Assembly (NCBI RefSeq): GCF_030272895.1
Contig: NZ_JALRNF010000036.1
Coordinates: 5,941-69,940 of the forward strand
DNA: 64,000 nt
Source of the DNA: Pseudomonas sp. BGr12
GTDB taxonomy: Bacteria > Pseudomonadota > Gammaproteobacteria > Pseudomonadales > Pseudomonadaceae
Direction of reading: 5' to 3'
Shown: piece after piece, positions 1-9,332 of the stretch
Layout of the letters: the number at the start of each line of letters is the position of its first letter
Numbering within the stretch: the first letter of the stretch is position 1
Program-made: the position numbers and the translations under genes
The notes under the pieces: model-generated
Seen by the model: the letters and a program-made list of their open reading frames with translations, nothing else
The model's database searches: none
Told to the model about the DNA's origin: nothing

Positions 1-660
1 TTCGCCGGCGTGGTGTCGATGCCACCTTCGCTGGCCCCGACCTTCCTCGAACTGGACATCAAGGGTGCCCTGGATATCGGCCTGATCAGCGTGATCTTCG
101 CCTTCCTGTTCGTCGACCTGTTCGACAACTCCGGCACCCTGATCGGCGTTGCCAAGCGCGCCGGCCTGATGCGCAAGGACGGCCACATGCCGAAAATGGG
201 CCGGGCCCTGATCGCCGACAGTACCGCGGCCATGGCCGGTTCCCTGCTGGGTACCTCGACCACCACCAGCTATATCGAATCGGCGGCTGGCGTCAGTGCT
301 GGCGGCCGTACCGGCCTGACTGCCATCGTGGTCGCCATCCTGTTCCTGCTGGCGCTGTTCTTCGCTCCACTGGCCGGCAGCGTACCCGCCTTCGCCACTG
401 CACCGGCGCTGCTGTTCGTCGCCGTGCTGATGGCCTCGGGCCTGGCGGAAATAAACTGGGACGACATCACCGAAGCGGCCCCCGTCGTGGTGACCGCCCT
501 GGCCATGCCGCTGACCTATTCGATCGCCAACGGCATCGCTTTCGGTTTCATTACCTGGACCGCGATCAAACTGATCTCCGGCCGTGGCCGTGACCTGAAC
601 GCGGCGCTGGTGATCCTGTCTGTCCTGTTCGTCATCAAGCTGGGCTGGTTCAACGCATGA
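1..660 (+). CDS. NCS2-family purine (guanine/hypoxanthine-type) permease, C-terminal part
   Basis: Inner-membrane proton-coupled purine permease of the AzgA/GhxP-like NCS2 group. The window opens inside the gene; frame 1 is open from base 1 and gives about 219 residues, so roughly the N-terminal half is missing. Visible are the family-typical stretch [20 protein letters not shown], the conserved [15 protein letters not shown] segment of the substrate region, and four or more hydrophobic membrane segments up to the C-terminus. The TGA stop overlaps the trmA start (ATGA), so the two genes are probably translationally coupled. The exact purine substrate cannot be read from this fragment. Confidence 0.85.
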   Translation, partial: FAGVVSMPPSLAPTFLELDIKGALDIGLISVIFAFLFVDLFDNSGTLIGVAKRAGLMRKDGHMPKMGRALIADSTAAMAGSLLGTSTTTSYIESAAGVSAGGRTGLTAIVVAILFLLALFFAPLAGSVPAFATAPALLFVAVLMASGLAEINWDDITEAAPVVVTALAMPLTYSIANGIAFGFITWTAIKLISGRGRDLNAALVILSVLFVIKLGWFNA

Positions 661-1742
661 GTGCTGTCTTCGACCCTTCGACCTACACCCAGCAACTCGA
701 CGCCAAGGCCGCGCGCCTGCGCGAGCTGCTGGCGCCTTTCGATGCCCCGGAACCTGCGCTGTTCGACTCGCCGCGCGAGCACTATCGCCTGCGCGCCGAG
801 TTCCGCCTGTGGCGCGAGAACGAGCAACGCTTCTACGCAATGTTCGCGCCCGGCGAGAAGTACACGCCGATTCTGATCGAAGACTTCCCCATCGCCAGCC
901 TGCGCATCAACGAACTGATGCCGCGCCTGAAGGCGGCCTGGCAGGCCAGTGCGGCGCTGAGCTTCAAGCTGTTCCAGGTGGAGTTCCTGACCACCCTGGC
1001 GGGCGATGCGATGATCACCCTGTGCTACCACCGTCCACTGGACGAGCACTGGGAAGCTGCCGCGCAGCAACTGGCCAGCGACCTGGGGGTCAGCGTCATC
1101 GGTCGCTCCAAGGGCAAGCGCGTGGTGATCGGCCGCGACTACGCGGTAGAAGAGCTACAAGTCGCCGGACGCAGCTTCCGCTACCGCCAGCCCGAAGGCG
1201 CCTTCACCCAGCCCAACGGCACGGTGAACCAGAAGATGCTCAACTGGGCCTATGAGGCGCTGGGCGAGCGCCAGGACGACCTGCTGGAGCTGTACTGCGG
1301 CAACGGCAACTTCACCCTGCCGCTGGCCACCCGGGTGCGCAAGGTGCTGGCCACCGAGATCAGCAAGACCTCGGTCAATGCCGCGCTGCACAACCTGGCC
1401 GACAACAACGTGGACAACGTGCGCCTGGTACGCCTGTCGGCCGAGGAACTGACCGAGGCGCTCAACGAGGTGCGGCCGTTCCGCCGCCTGGAAGACATCG
1501 ACCTCAAGAGCTACCAGTTCGGCAGCGTCTTCGTCGACCCGCCCCGTGCCGGCATGGACCCGGACACCTGCGAGCTGACCCGGCGTTTCGACAACATCCT
1601 GTACATCTCCTGCAATCCGGAAACCCTGGCGGCCAACATCGCCCAGTTGCACGACACGCACCGTATCGAGCGCTGCGCGTTGTTCGACCAGTTCCCGTAT
1701 ACGCACCACATGGAGAGTGGGGTGTTGCTGGTTCGGCGGTAA
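657..1742 (+). CDS. trmA: tRNA (uracil-5-)-methyltransferase TrmA
   Basis: S-adenosylmethionine-dependent methyltransferase that makes m5U54 (ribothymidine) in the T-loop of tRNAs. The product is 361 aa, close to the E. coli enzyme (366 aa). The SAM-binding motif [16 protein letters not shown] lies near residue 205, DPPRAGMD near 298, and the catalytic-cysteine motif YISCNPETL near 320. The C-terminal HHMESGVLL contains the conserved general-base glutamate. No TRAM domain or Fe-S cysteines are present, which separates it from RlmD/RlmC. Its ATG overlaps the permease stop by 4 nt. A REP palindrome follows the stop within a few bases. Confidence 0.95.
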   Translation: MSAVFDPSTYTQQLDAKAARLRELLAPFDAPEPALFDSPREHYRLRAEFRLWRENEQRFYAMFAPGEKYTPILIEDFPIASLRINELMPRLKAAWQASAALSFKLFQVEFLTTLAGDAMITLCYHRPLDEHWEAAAQQLASDLGVSVIGRSKGKRVVIGRDYAVEELQVAGRSFRYRQPEGAFTQPNGTVNQKMLNWAYEALGERQDDLLELYCGNGNFTLPLATRVRKVLATEISKTSVNAALHNLADNNVDNVRLVRLSAEELTEALNEVRPFRRLEDIDLKSYQFGSVFVDPPRAGMDPDTCELTRRFDNILYISCNPETLAANIAQLHDTHRIERCALFDQFPYTHHMESGVLLVRR

Positions 1743-1745
1743 TCC

Positions 1746-1815
1746 CATCGCGGGGCAAGTCGAATCGTCGCACCGCCGCTCCTACACCCTGTAGGAGCGG
1801 GCTTGCCCCGCGATC
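1746..1815. repeat. REP palindrome pair
   Basis: Pseudomonas-type repetitive extragenic palindrome. The left arm atcgcggggcaag pairs with cttgccccgcgat, with ctcctac/gtaggag arms inside. The first copy has lost part of its inner arm. It lies between convergent trmA and the phosphodiesterase gene and supplies the last codons and stop of the latter. Confidence 0.9.
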
Positions 1816-2966
1816 GTCAGCAACGGCACCACCTGATCCTCATCGGTCAACGCCCCATGGTGTCCACGCCACTGGCTGGCATGCTTCTCCACCTCGCTGC
1901 GAATGATCCCGCCAGCACCGGTCGGCACCACGATCAAATCGCCAATCCGCGCCTCGGCCTGGCTCAACAGCACATCGCCAAACAACCCGGCGGCAATGGC
2001 CTGGGCCTTGGACAGCACCCGGTAGTCGTCACCCAAATGATTCTGCCAGCGCTCATGCACGCGATCCTGCTGCGTCGGCACATACAGATAGCGCGCGCGG
2101 ATATCGCCAGCGATGGCGCGCACCCCCTCCTGCAACACCGGATCGAGATCGAAGTCGCGCACCCGGGCGCTGTCCAGCGCCAGCATGCCGTGATCGGCGA
2201 TCACCATCAGTTGCACCTGCTCCGGTAGGCGGCAGGCAATGCTCTGGGCCAGTTGGTCGGCGATCTGCAGTTGCTTGATCCAGCCGTCCGAGCCCGGCCC
2301 GAACAGATGCCCGGCGAAATCCAGGTCGCCGAAATAGGCAAAACAGAAGGCCGGCCCCGAGCCCGTCAGCGCTGCGTTGATCAATTCGGGATAGGCGTCG
2401 TAGGCCGGCGCCGGAAGTATCCGTCCGGCCTTGTAGATCGCCTGGCTGAACGCGGAGCCGGCGTAGCGGCCGAGCATCACCGTGCTAATGGCGATGCCCT
2501 GTTTGCTGGCCACACTCCAGGCATCGGGAGGCACGATGAACGCGCCCGGCGCCGGTGCCGCGACCGGTTCTGCATCGGTCGCAAGCGCTGCCGTGGTCCA
2601 GGACAGCGGCGACAGTTCGCTGTGTGCATCCAGGGCAAAACTGCACCCGACAATACCATGGGCGCCACTGCCCAGGCCCGAGGCCACGGAGGCCAGGCTG
2701 GTGGCGGTGGTCGCCGGGAAGCCCACACGAAAATGTGAGTCCGGCTGCATCAACGAAGCCAGAAACGGCGCGTGCCGGGCATGGGCCTGCAACAGGTTCC
2801 AGCCCAGGCCATCGATCAGCAGCAGGCAGGTGGCCTGCGAGCGGTCGAGGTGGAAACTGTTGCGAAAACCCTGGCCACCGAGGGCAGCGAGGATCGACTG
2901 AGTGAGGCTGGCCAGGCCTGGCCAGGTTTCCCCCATCAACTGCGAATCGTTGAACGGCAATGCCAT
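1782..2966 (-). CDS. Alkaline-phosphatase-superfamily nucleotide pyrophosphatase/phosphodiesterase
   Basis: Metal-dependent phosphodiesterase/pyrophosphatase of the Type I phosphodiesterase (Pfam Phosphodiest) group, 394 aa. Motifs in order are LLIDGLGWNLL near residue 50 (first metal aspartate), GFPATTATSLASVASG (nucleophile threonine), YFGDLDFAGHLFGPGSD near 210, and VIADHGML near 258 (metal-binding D and H). No convincing signal peptide is seen, so it may be cytoplasmic. The last residues (about IAGQARSYRV) and the TAG stop are encoded by the REP element, suggesting the original stop was lost or displaced by REP insertion. The substrate is unknown. Confidence 0.82.
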   Translation of the reverse strand: MALPFNDSQLMGETWPGLASLTQSILAALGGQGFRNSFHLDRSQATCLLLIDGLGWNLLQAHARHAPFLASLMQPDSHFRVGFPATTATSLASVASGLGSGAHGIVGCSFALDAHSELSPLSWTTAALATDAEPVAAPAPGAFIVPPDAWSVASKQGIAISTVMLGRYAGSAFSQAIYKAGRILPAPAYDAYPELINAALTGSGPAFCFAYFGDLDFAGHLFGPGSDGWIKQLQIADQLAQSIACRLPEQVQLMVIADHGMLALDSARVRDFDLDPVLQEGVRAIAGDIRARYLYVPTQQDRVHERWQNHLGDDYRVLSKAQAIAAGLFGDVLLSQAEARIGDLIVVPTGAGGIIRSEVEKHASQWRGHHGALTDEDQVVPLLTIAGQARSYRV

Positions 2967-3066
2967 GTCTTGCTCCGTGATCAGGTGCCGAGCAACAGGT
3001 TTAGCACAGGGTGTGCGATCAGCGCACAGAAAAGCAGCACGAGCCCCCTGCGCCGATTGACCAAAT

Positions 3067-3078
3067 TAACCAAACGGT
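3067..3078. promoter_or_regulatory. Candidate operator (TAACCAAACGGT) before the AroE-like gene
   Basis: TAACCAAACGGT lies about 50 nt upstream of the shikimate dehydrogenase start and matches, base for base over 12 nt, the core of the palindrome upstream of pcaH at 14501-14512. ACC-AAAC-GGT is a short inverted repeat. A shared regulator (the local TetR or an unlinked Pca regulator) is inferred, not shown. Confidence 0.45.
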
Positions 3079-3126
3079 ACATTTTCATCTAAGGCTTCCT
3101 TTCAAGAACAACACTGGAGTTATCCG

Positions 3127-3987
3127 ATGAACCCGGCCCCCTCCCCCGGCATCCTCGCCGGCCTGATCGGCGCAGGCATCCAGGCCTCCCGCACCCCGGC
3201 ACTGCATGAACACGAAGGCCGTGCCCAGGGCCTGAACTACCTGTACCGGTTGATCGACCTGGACCAGCTCAAGCTCGACAGCAGCGCCCTGGAACAACTG
3301 CTCACCGCTGCCGAGACCATGGGCTACACCGGCCTGAACATCACTTTCCCGTGCAAGCAGGCGATCCTGCCGCTACTCGACGAGCTCTCGGACGAAGCCC
3401 GGGGCATTGGTGCGGTCAATACCGTGGTGCTCAAGGACGGCAAGCGCGTCGGCCACAACACCGACTGCCTGGGCTTTGCCGAAGGCTTTCGCCGGGGGCT
3501 GAGCGACGCGCCACGCAACCAGGTGGTGCAGATGGGCGCCGGCGGCGCCGGGGCGGCGGTGGCCCATGCGCTGCTGGCCGAAGGGGTTGGCCAACTGACC
3601 GTGTTCGATGTCGAACTGGCCCGCGCCCAGGCGCTGGTGGACAACCTCAACGCCCACTTCGAGGGCAGCCGCGCCCGCGTCGGCCATGAGCTGCAAAGCG
3701 CCCTGGCCAGCGCCGACGGCCTGGTCAACACCACGCCCATGGGCATGGCCAAACTGCCGGGGATGCCGGTGCCCAAGGCCTTGCTGCGGGCGCAGCTGTG
3801 GGTCGCGGAGATCGTCTACTTTCCGCTGGAAACCGAGTTGCTGCGTGAAGCCCGGGCACTGGGCTGCCGTACCTTGGATGGCTCGAACATGGCGGTGTTC
3901 CAGGCGGTGAAGGCGTTTGAACTGTTCAGCGGGCGCGAGGCGGATGCGGCGCGGATGCTGGCGCATTTCGGGCGCATGGGCAGCTGA
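3127..3987 (+). CDS. Shikimate/quinate 5-dehydrogenase (AroE-like, catabolic type)
   Basis: NAD(P)-dependent dehydrogenase that interconverts shikimate or quinate with the 3-dehydro compound, 286 aa. The N-terminal substrate domain has a variant binding loop (ASRTPALHEHEG rather than the canonical SxSPxxHN), the catalytic lysine in ITFPCKQ near residue 78 and the partner aspartate in GHNTDCLGF near 115. The dinucleotide fold starts at MGAGGAGAA near 138. The start has an upstream GGAG. The variant loop and the adjacent QuiC, MFS transporter and TetR genes point to catabolic use of quinate/shikimate rather than aromatic amino-acid synthesis. The cofactor is not determined from sequence. Confidence 0.85.
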   Translation: MNPAPSPGILAGLIGAGIQASRTPALHEHEGRAQGLNYLYRLIDLDQLKLDSSALEQLLTAAETMGYTGLNITFPCKQAILPLLDELSDEARGIGAVNTVVLKDGKRVGHNTDCLGFAEGFRRGLSDAPRNQVVQMGAGGAGAAVAHALLAEGVGQLTVFDVELARAQALVDNLNAHFEGSRARVGHELQSALASADGLVNTTPMGMAKLPGMPVPKALLRAQLWVAEIVYFPLETELLREARALGCRTLDGSNMAVFQAVKAFELFSGREADAARMLAHFGRMGS

Positions 3988-4019
3988 AAAGCATCGCAGG
4001 GCTTATGGGAGCAACTGCC

Positions 4020-4158
4020 TTTGTGGGAGCTGGCGCAGCCTGCGATCGACTGCACAGCAGTCGCAATCCGGCCACCTCATTGAGTCAGATGCACTGAGGC
4101 GGTCTGGTTTTACGGCCGCTTCGCGCCCGATCGCAGCCTATCGGCAGCTCCCACAAAG
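4020..4158. repeat. REP-like inverted repeat (gtgggagctggc type)
   Basis: The outer arms ttgtgggagctg and cagctcccacaa are inverted copies enclosing a second pair (gcctgcgatcg / cgatcgcaggc-like). This belongs to a different REP family from the tgtaggagcggg elements. It lies between convergent aroE-like and tetR genes and could act as a bidirectional transcription barrier. Confidence 0.7.
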
Positions 4159-4171
4159 TCCGAGGGCAATT

Positions 4172-4840
4172 TCAGGCCTGCAGATAGCGCAACACCGACT
4201 CGCAGATCATCTCCCGATGGCGGTCCTTGATCGCCTTGTCCTCGAACTCCACCTGGAAGATCTCGCCAAAGGTGTGCCGGTTCGAGACCCGATAGAAACA
4301 GAACGAACTGATCAACAGGTGCACATCCAGCGCCTCCAGGCCCTGGCGGAACACGCCCTCGTCGGCGCCACGCTTGAGCAACTCATCCAGCGCCATCAAC
4401 ACGGTCTTGTTCATCGAACGAATGGCCGAGGAGCGCTTCACATACTCGCCATGGTGCATGTTCTCGTTGCAGACGATGCGCACGAAATCGACATTGCGGT
4501 CATGGTGGTCGAAGGTGAATTCCACCAGCCGGCGTATGCCCTGGCGCGGCTCGAGCTCGGCCAGGTGCAGGCTGCTTTCGGTGCTGCGGATATCCCCGTA
4601 GAGCTTCTCCAGCACCTCTACATACAACTGCTCCTTGCTGTTGAAGTAGTAGTAGATCATGCGCTTGGAGGTGTGGGTGCGCTCGGCGATGGCATCGACC
4701 CGGGCACCGGCCAGGCCCTGCTGGACGAATTCGCTGATCGCCGCCTGCAGGATGTTCTCGCGGGTCTTTTCCGGGTTGTTCTTGCGGCCCTTGCGCAGCG
4801 CCGGTCCGGGCGCTGCGCCAAGTGCTGGGGTAGTCGTCAT
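4172..4840 (-). CDS. TetR/AcrR-family regulator of the quinate module
   Basis: Transcriptional repressor, 222 aa. It has an N-terminal basic tail, then a TetR helix-turn-helix at about residues 25-70 (ENILQAAISEF ... VDAIAERTHTSKRMIYYYFNSKEQLY). The C-terminal ligand-binding domain is of the TetR_C 'HHGEYVKRS' type common in regulators of aromatic-acid catabolism. The gene is 66 nt downstream of quiC on the same strand, so it is probably co-transcribed and autoregulated. A perfect ACTAAC-TG-GTTAGT palindrome in the quiC/MFS intergenic region is a plausible operator. The effector is inferred to be quinate, shikimate, dehydroshikimate or protocatechuate. Confidence 0.85.
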   Translation of the reverse strand: MTTTPALGAAPGPALRKGRKNNPEKTRENILQAAISEFVQQGLAGARVDAIAERTHTSKRMIYYYFNSKEQLYVEVLEKLYGDIRSTESSLHLAELEPRQGIRRLVEFTFDHHDRNVDFVRIVCNENMHHGEYVKRSSAIRSMNKTVLMALDELLKRGADEGVFRQGLEALDVHLLISSFCFYRVSNRHTFGEIFQVEFEDKAIKDRHREMICESVLRYLQA

Positions 4841-4906
4841 ACGGGACTCTTGGCCAACGGTTAACCCGGTGATTATGAGCCCCGGGACTTGAGGAAGAAA
4901 GCCTGA

Positions 4907-6817
4907 CTACAAACGCGCCGGCGCCGGCGACCCGCCCCGCGCCTTGGCCATGGCGGCCAGACGCACGGCCACGTTGGCCGCACCATAACCGCTGTAGCCA
5001 TTGCGCCGCTGGATGATCTCGAAGAAGAAGCGCTCCTCGAACGGCTCGGTGTACACGTGGAACAGCTCGCCGCCCTGGGCATCGCGGTCGTAGAGCACGT
5101 TGTAGTAGGCCAGTTCGCTCAAGAACTCGTCGTTGAAATCGAAGCGCGCCGCCAGGTCATCGTAGTAGTTCAGCGGGATGTCCAGCAGGGCCACGCCGGA
5201 CTCCTTGGCCTGCTTGACCGCGGCGAAGATGTCGGCGCAATCGAAGGCGATATGGTGCACGCCCGAGCCGCGATAGTGCGACAGCGCGTGGGCGATGGCG
5301 GTGTTGCGGTTCTCCGAGATATTCAGTGGCAGGCGGATCGAGCTGCAACGACTGCGCAGCGCCCGGCTCTTGACCAGGCCATAGGGGTCGGGCAGCACCA
5401 CTTCGTCGTCGGCGGTGAAATCCAGCACGCTCTTGTAGAACAGCGCCCAGCTGTCCAGGCCGTCGGCCGGCAAGGCCAGGGCCATGTGGTCGATGCGCGT
5501 CAGCCCCAGGCTGTTGGCCGGTTGCTGCTGCAGGCTGAAGTCGGTGTCATAGATGGTCCGGCCTTCGGCGTCCTGGTCGACCAGGTAGATCAGGCTGCCG
5601 TCCGGTGCCCGCACCGCCGCCAGTTCACGCTCGTTGGGCCCGACCAGACCGCGGTAGGGTTGCCCCTGGTAGGCCACTGCCCGGGCCAGGGCCTGGGCGC
5701 TGTCCTTGACCCGGATGGCCGTGGCACACAGCGAAGGCCCATGGCTTTCGAAGAAGTTGTGGGCGAAGGAATAGGGTTCGGCATTGAGGATCAGGTTGAT
5801 GTCACCCTGGCGCAGCAGGCTGACGTTCTTCGAGCGGTGTACGCCGGCACGGGCGAAGCCCAGGCGCTCCAGCCAGTTACCCAGCTTGGCGCCCAGGGCG
5901 TCGTCCACGGCGAATTCGAGAAACTCGATGCCATCGTAGGCGCTGGCTGCCGGTGGTGCGAACAGCAGTTCATCCTGCGCCAGCGGCACGCTCTGCTGGG
6001 CGAGGCGCTGGCGGGTCTTTTCCTCCAGGTACAGCAGCGAACGCAGGCCGTCAGCGGCATTGGCCCGGGGCGGCGCGGCGCGGAAGCCGTCGTTGAAGAT
6101 CTCCAGCGACAGGGGCCCGTCATAGCCGCTGGCCAGGATCGGCGCAAGAAAGCCCGCCAGGTCGAATTCGCCCTGCCCCGGGAAGCAGCGGAAATGCCGG
6201 CTCCACTCCAGCACATCCATGGCCAGCAGGGGCGCGTCGGCCATCTGCACGAAGAAGATCTTGTCGCCAGGGACCTGGGCGATGCCCCGTGGGTCGCCCT
6301 TGAGCGACAAGGTGTGGAAGCTGTCGAGAATCATCCCGAGGCTGCGGTGGTCGGCGGCCTGGACGATGTCCCAGACCTGCTCCCAGGTGTTCACATGCCG
6401 GCCCCAGGCCAGGGCCTCGTAGCCGATGCGCAGGTCGCGGGCGCCGGCGCGCTCGGCCAGCAGACGCAGGTCGTCGACCAGCACCTGGCGCTCGCCGATG
6501 GCGTCGGCGGCGACGTTGCTGCACACCAGCACCAGATCGGTGCCCAGCTCCTGCATCAGGTCGAACTTGCGCTCGGCGCGGTCGAGGTTGCGGGCCAGGC
6601 GATCGCGGCGACAGCCCTCGAAGTCGCGAAACGGCTGGAACAGGGTGATTGCCAGGCCCAGGTCGGCGCAACGCTGGCGGATTTCCCGCGGGCTGCCGGC
6701 GTAGTACAGCAAGTCATTCTCGAAGATCTCGACACCCTCGAAGCCTGCGGCGGCAATGGCTTCGAGTTTTTCAGGCAGGGTACCGCTCAAGGACACGGTG
6801 GCAATCGAACGCTGCAT
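4907..6817 (-). CDS. quiC: 3-dehydroshikimate dehydratase fused to an HPPD-like domain (QuiC)
   Basis: Converts 3-dehydroshikimate to protocatechuate, linking quinate/shikimate use to the beta-ketoadipate pathway; 636 aa. The N-terminal TIM barrel (about 1-275) carries E134, D165 (LDSFHT), Q191 (FVQMAD) and E239 (SLEIFND), which match the metal ligands I recall for P. putida QuiC1. The C-terminal half (about 290-620) resembles 4-hydroxyphenylpyruvate dioxygenase and keeps a possible His-His-Glu triad (RIDHMAL, GVHHIAFD, FFEIIQR). Its separate activity is unclear. I chose the ATG at 6817, preceded by a GGAG, over an upstream in-frame start at 6886; the resulting ligand numbering supports this. 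Confidence 0.93.
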   Translation of the reverse strand: MQRSIATVSLSGTLPEKLEAIAAAGFEGVEIFENDLLYYAGSPREIRQRCADLGLAITLFQPFRDFEGCRRDRLARNLDRAERKFDLMQELGTDLVLVCSNVAADAIGERQVLVDDLRLLAERAGARDLRIGYEALAWGRHVNTWEQVWDIVQAADHRSLGMILDSFHTLSLKGDPRGIAQVPGDKIFFVQMADAPLLAMDVLEWSRHFRCFPGQGEFDLAGFLAPILASGYDGPLSLEIFNDGFRAAPPRANAADGLRSLLYLEEKTRQRLAQQSVPLAQDELLFAPPAASAYDGIEFLEFAVDDALGAKLGNWLERLGFARAGVHRSKNVSLLRQGDINLILNAEPYSFAHNFFESHGPSLCATAIRVKDSAQALARAVAYQGQPYRGLVGPNERELAAVRAPDGSLIYLVDQDAEGRTIYDTDFSLQQQPANSLGLTRIDHMALALPADGLDSWALFYKSVLDFTADDEVVLPDPYGLVKSRALRSRCSSIRLPLNISENRNTAIAHALSHYRGSGVHHIAFDCADIFAAVKQAKESGVALLDIPLNYYDDLAARFDFNDEFLSELAYYNVLYDRDAQGGELFHVYTEPFEERFFFEIIQRRNGYSGYGAANVAVRLAAMAKARGGSPAPARL

Positions 6818-6896
6818 TTTTCTGGCTCCGATGGGCAGGCAATTCCCGGATGCTGTGATTATTGGCGGCGAACAAAATTTGCTCAATTGAAAAGGT

Positions 6897-6910
6897 ACTA
6901 ACTGGTTAGT
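6897..6910. promoter_or_regulatory. Candidate TetR operator between quiC and the MFS gene
   Basis: ACTAAC-TG-GTTAGT is a perfect 6-bp inverted repeat with 2-nt spacing, about 80 nt upstream of quiC and 207 nt upstream of the divergent MFS gene. On the minus strand it reads ACTAACCAGTTAGT and shares TAACCA with the sites before aroE-like and pcaH. Assignment to the local TetR is inference. Confidence 0.5.
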
Positions 6911-7116
6911 TTTGTGTTCGATTATCGCCCATAATAGCGCTCAACGAATTGACCCTTTTTTGACCACAGGCGCACCATTTCGACACCGGGCAGTGTTGCT
7001 CGAACGGCCAAAAGCCATTCGACCCCTGCCATTCACACGACAGCCGACACCCCGGCGTCCTGAGCGTTGCGTGACCCAAGGCTCGACCCATAAACATAAA
7101 AACGGGTACTCCTCCC

Positions 7117-8457
7117 ATGATCCATTCGCACAGCACCCGCATGGCCCAGCCGCAGGCCAGCACCCCGCATGCCGGCATCGGCGACAAGATCCGTGGCGCC
7201 ATGGCTGTCGGCAAGACCCGCTGGGTCATGCTGGCCCTGGTGTTCTTCGCCACCACCCTGAACTACATCGACCGCGCCGCCCTGGGCGTCATGCAGCCGA
7301 TCCTGGCCAAGGAAATGAGCTGGACGGCGATGGATTACGCCAACATCAACTTCTGGTTCCAGGTCGGCTACGCCATCGGCTTCGTCCTCCAGGGCCGGTT
7401 GATCGACCGCATCGGCGTCAAGCGCGTGTTCTTCTGCGCCGTGCTGCTCTGGAGCCTGGCCACCGGCGCTCATGGCCTGGCCACCTCGGCGGTGGGCTTC
7501 ATGGTCTGCCGCTTCATCCTCGGCCTGACCGAAGCAGCCAACTACCCGGCCTGCGTCAAGACCACCCGCCTGTGGTTCCCGGCCGGCGAGCGCGCGGTGG
7601 CCACCGGTATCTTCAATGCCGGCACCAACGTCGGCGCCATGTTCACCCCTATGCTGCTGCCACTGGTGCTGACGATCTGGGGCTGGCAGGCCGCGTTCCT
7701 CGGCATGGCGATGCTGGGCCTGGTGTGGGTGGTGTTCTGGGGCCTGAAGTACTTCAACCCCGAGAACCATCCGACGGTGAGCAAGGAAGAACTGGCCTAC
7801 GTACAGAGTGAAGTGGAACCGGAACAGGCCCGCGTGCCGTTCTCGCGAATCCTGCGCATGCGCGGGACCTGGGCCTTCGCCCTGGCCTATTCGATCACCG
7901 CGCCGGTGTTCTGGTTCTACCTGTACTGGCTGCCACCGTTCCTCAACCAGCAATACAGCCTGGGCATCAGCGTCACCCAGATGGGCATTCCGCTGATCGT
8001 CATCTACGTCTGTGCCGACTTCGGCAGCGTCGGGGGCGGCATACTCTCGTCGTTCCTGATCGGCCGCGGCATGGCCCCGGTCAAGGCGCGCCTGTTGTCG
8101 ATGCTGCTGTTCGCCTCGACCATCATCAGCGTGATCTTCGCCGCCGGCGCCAGCAGCCTGTGGGTCGCGGTACTGGCCATCTCCCTGGCGATCGCCGCGC
8201 ACCAGGCCTGGACTGCCAATATCTGGAGCCTGGTGATGGACTACACGCCCAAGCACATGATGAGCACGGTGTTCGGCTTCGGCGGCATGTGCGCGGCCAT
8301 TGGCGGGATGTTCATGACCCAGCTGGTCGGCTACATCCTGACCACCACCAATAACAACTACGCCTTGCTGTTCACCCTGATCCCGGCCATGTACTTCATT
8401 GCCCTGGTGTGGATGTACCTGATGGCCCCGCGCAAGGTACCTGAAGTCAAAGCCTAG
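7117..8457 (+). CDS. MFS transporter, anion:cation symporter family, probably for quinate/shikimate or a related acid
   Basis: Inner-membrane proton symporter, 446 aa, 12 predicted membrane segments. The first segment contains FFATTLNYIDRAALGVMQP, typical of the ACS (ExuT/GudP/hexuronate) family. The conserved loop GRLIDRIGVKRVF lies near residue 90 and FILGLTEAANYPACVKT near 130. The gene is divergent from quiC across a 299-nt region, and with the AroE-like enzyme it suggests uptake of quinate, shikimate or dehydroshikimate. The substrate is inferred from neighbours only. The stop overlaps the convergent DMT gene stop by 4 nt. Confidence 0.85.
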   Translation: MIHSHSTRMAQPQASTPHAGIGDKIRGAMAVGKTRWVMLALVFFATTLNYIDRAALGVMQPILAKEMSWTAMDYANINFWFQVGYAIGFVLQGRLIDRIGVKRVFFCAVLLWSLATGAHGLATSAVGFMVCRFILGLTEAANYPACVKTTRLWFPAGERAVATGIFNAGTNVGAMFTPMLLPLVLTIWGWQAAFLGMAMLGLVWVVFWGLKYFNPENHPTVSKEELAYVQSEVEPEQARVPFSRILRMRGTWAFALAYSITAPVFWFYLYWLPPFLNQQYSLGISVTQMGIPLIVIYVCADFGSVGGGILSSFLIGRGMAPVKARLLSMLLFASTIISVIFAAGASSLWVAVLAISLAIAAHQAWTANIWSLVMDYTPKHMMSTVFGFGGMCAAIGGMFMTQLVGYILTTTNNNYALLFTLIPAMYFIALVWMYLMAPRKVPEVKA

Positions 8458-9332
8458 GGCTTGCGCTGCAACCAGGCAGCGCCCAGCCCGCTGAGGCAGA
8501 TCAGTGCAATACCGACCAGCCCGGCCATGTCCGGGCTGTGTCCGAACAGCACCAGGCCGAGTATCCCGGCAAACACGATCTGGCAGTAACTGAACGGCGC
8601 CAGCATGGCCGGCGGGGCATGGCGGAACGCCTGGGTCAGGAACAGGTGCGCGGTCATCCCGCAGGTGCCCAGCGCCACCGCCATCAGGCCGTGCACCAGC
8701 GTCGGGGTCTGCCAGAACATCGGCACGATGGCGCTCATCACCAAGGTGTTGAGCAGGCCGGTGAAAAAGTTGCTGGTGGTCGGGCTGTCGGTGCCACTGA
8801 GCTTGCGGGTCAGCAACTGGTAGAAGCAGAAGCACAGCGCCGAACCGAAGGGCAGCAACACCGCCGGTTTGAACAGCGCACCGCCGGGATGGATGATCAC
8901 CGTCACCCCGACGAAACTCACCAGCACCGCCACCCACTGGCCACGGGTCACCTTCTCGCCCAATAGCGGCAGCGACAGCGCCGTCACCAGCAAGGGCGCG
9001 AGGAAGTTGACCGCCGTGGCTTCGGCCAATGGAATGTACTGCAAGGCCGTGGTGAACAGCAGGCTGGTGCCCAGCAGGCACAACGCACGCAACGCCTGCA
9101 GGCCGGGCCGGCGGGTACGCAGCACGCGCAAGCCCGACTGCGGCAGGAAGATCGCCATCATCAGCAGGGTATGCACCAGGTAACGGGCCCAGACCACCCA
9201 GAGAATCGGATAGAACCCGGCCAGGTACTTGGACAGGGCATCGTGGCTGGCGAATAGGAAGGTCGCCAGCACCACCAGCAGAATGCCCCGCAGTGGCTGG
9301 CTGGATTGGGTAAGCGCTGTGGGACGGGGCAT
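8454..9332 (-). CDS. DMT-superfamily (EamA) transporter
   Basis: Ten-segment inner-membrane permease of the drug/metabolite transporter superfamily, 292 aa from the ATG at 9332. It has two EamA repeats: the first begins ILLVVLATFLFASHDALSKYLAG and contains PLAEATAVNFLAPLLVTALSLPLLGEK, the second begins near residue 155. The upstream open frame to 9425 overlaps the neighbouring isomerase gene and lacks a transporter-like N-terminus, so the later start is preferred. It is 16 nt downstream of the TIM-barrel gene on the same strand, so the pair is likely one transcript. The substrate is unknown. Confidence 0.83.
   Translation of the reverse strand: MPRPTALTQSSQPLRGILLVVLATFLFASHDALSKYLAGFYPILWVVWARYLVHTLLMMAIFLPQSGLRVLRTRRPGLQALRALCLLGTSLLFTTALQYIPLAEATAVNFLAPLLVTALSLPLLGEKVTRGQWVAVLVSFVGVTVIIHPGGALFKPAVLLPFGSALCFCFYQLLTRKLSGTDSPTTSNFFTGLLNTLVMSAIVPMFWQTPTLVHGLMAVALGTCGMTAHLFLTQAFRHAPPAMLAPFSYCQIVFAGILGLVLFGHSPDMAGLVGIALICLSGLGAAWLQRKP

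Noticed and set aside
5057..6901. Long open frame opposite quiC (614 codons)
   Set aside because: Fully antisense to quiC, composition rich in Gln, Gly and Val as produced by reverse reading of GC-rich codons, and no family resemblance.
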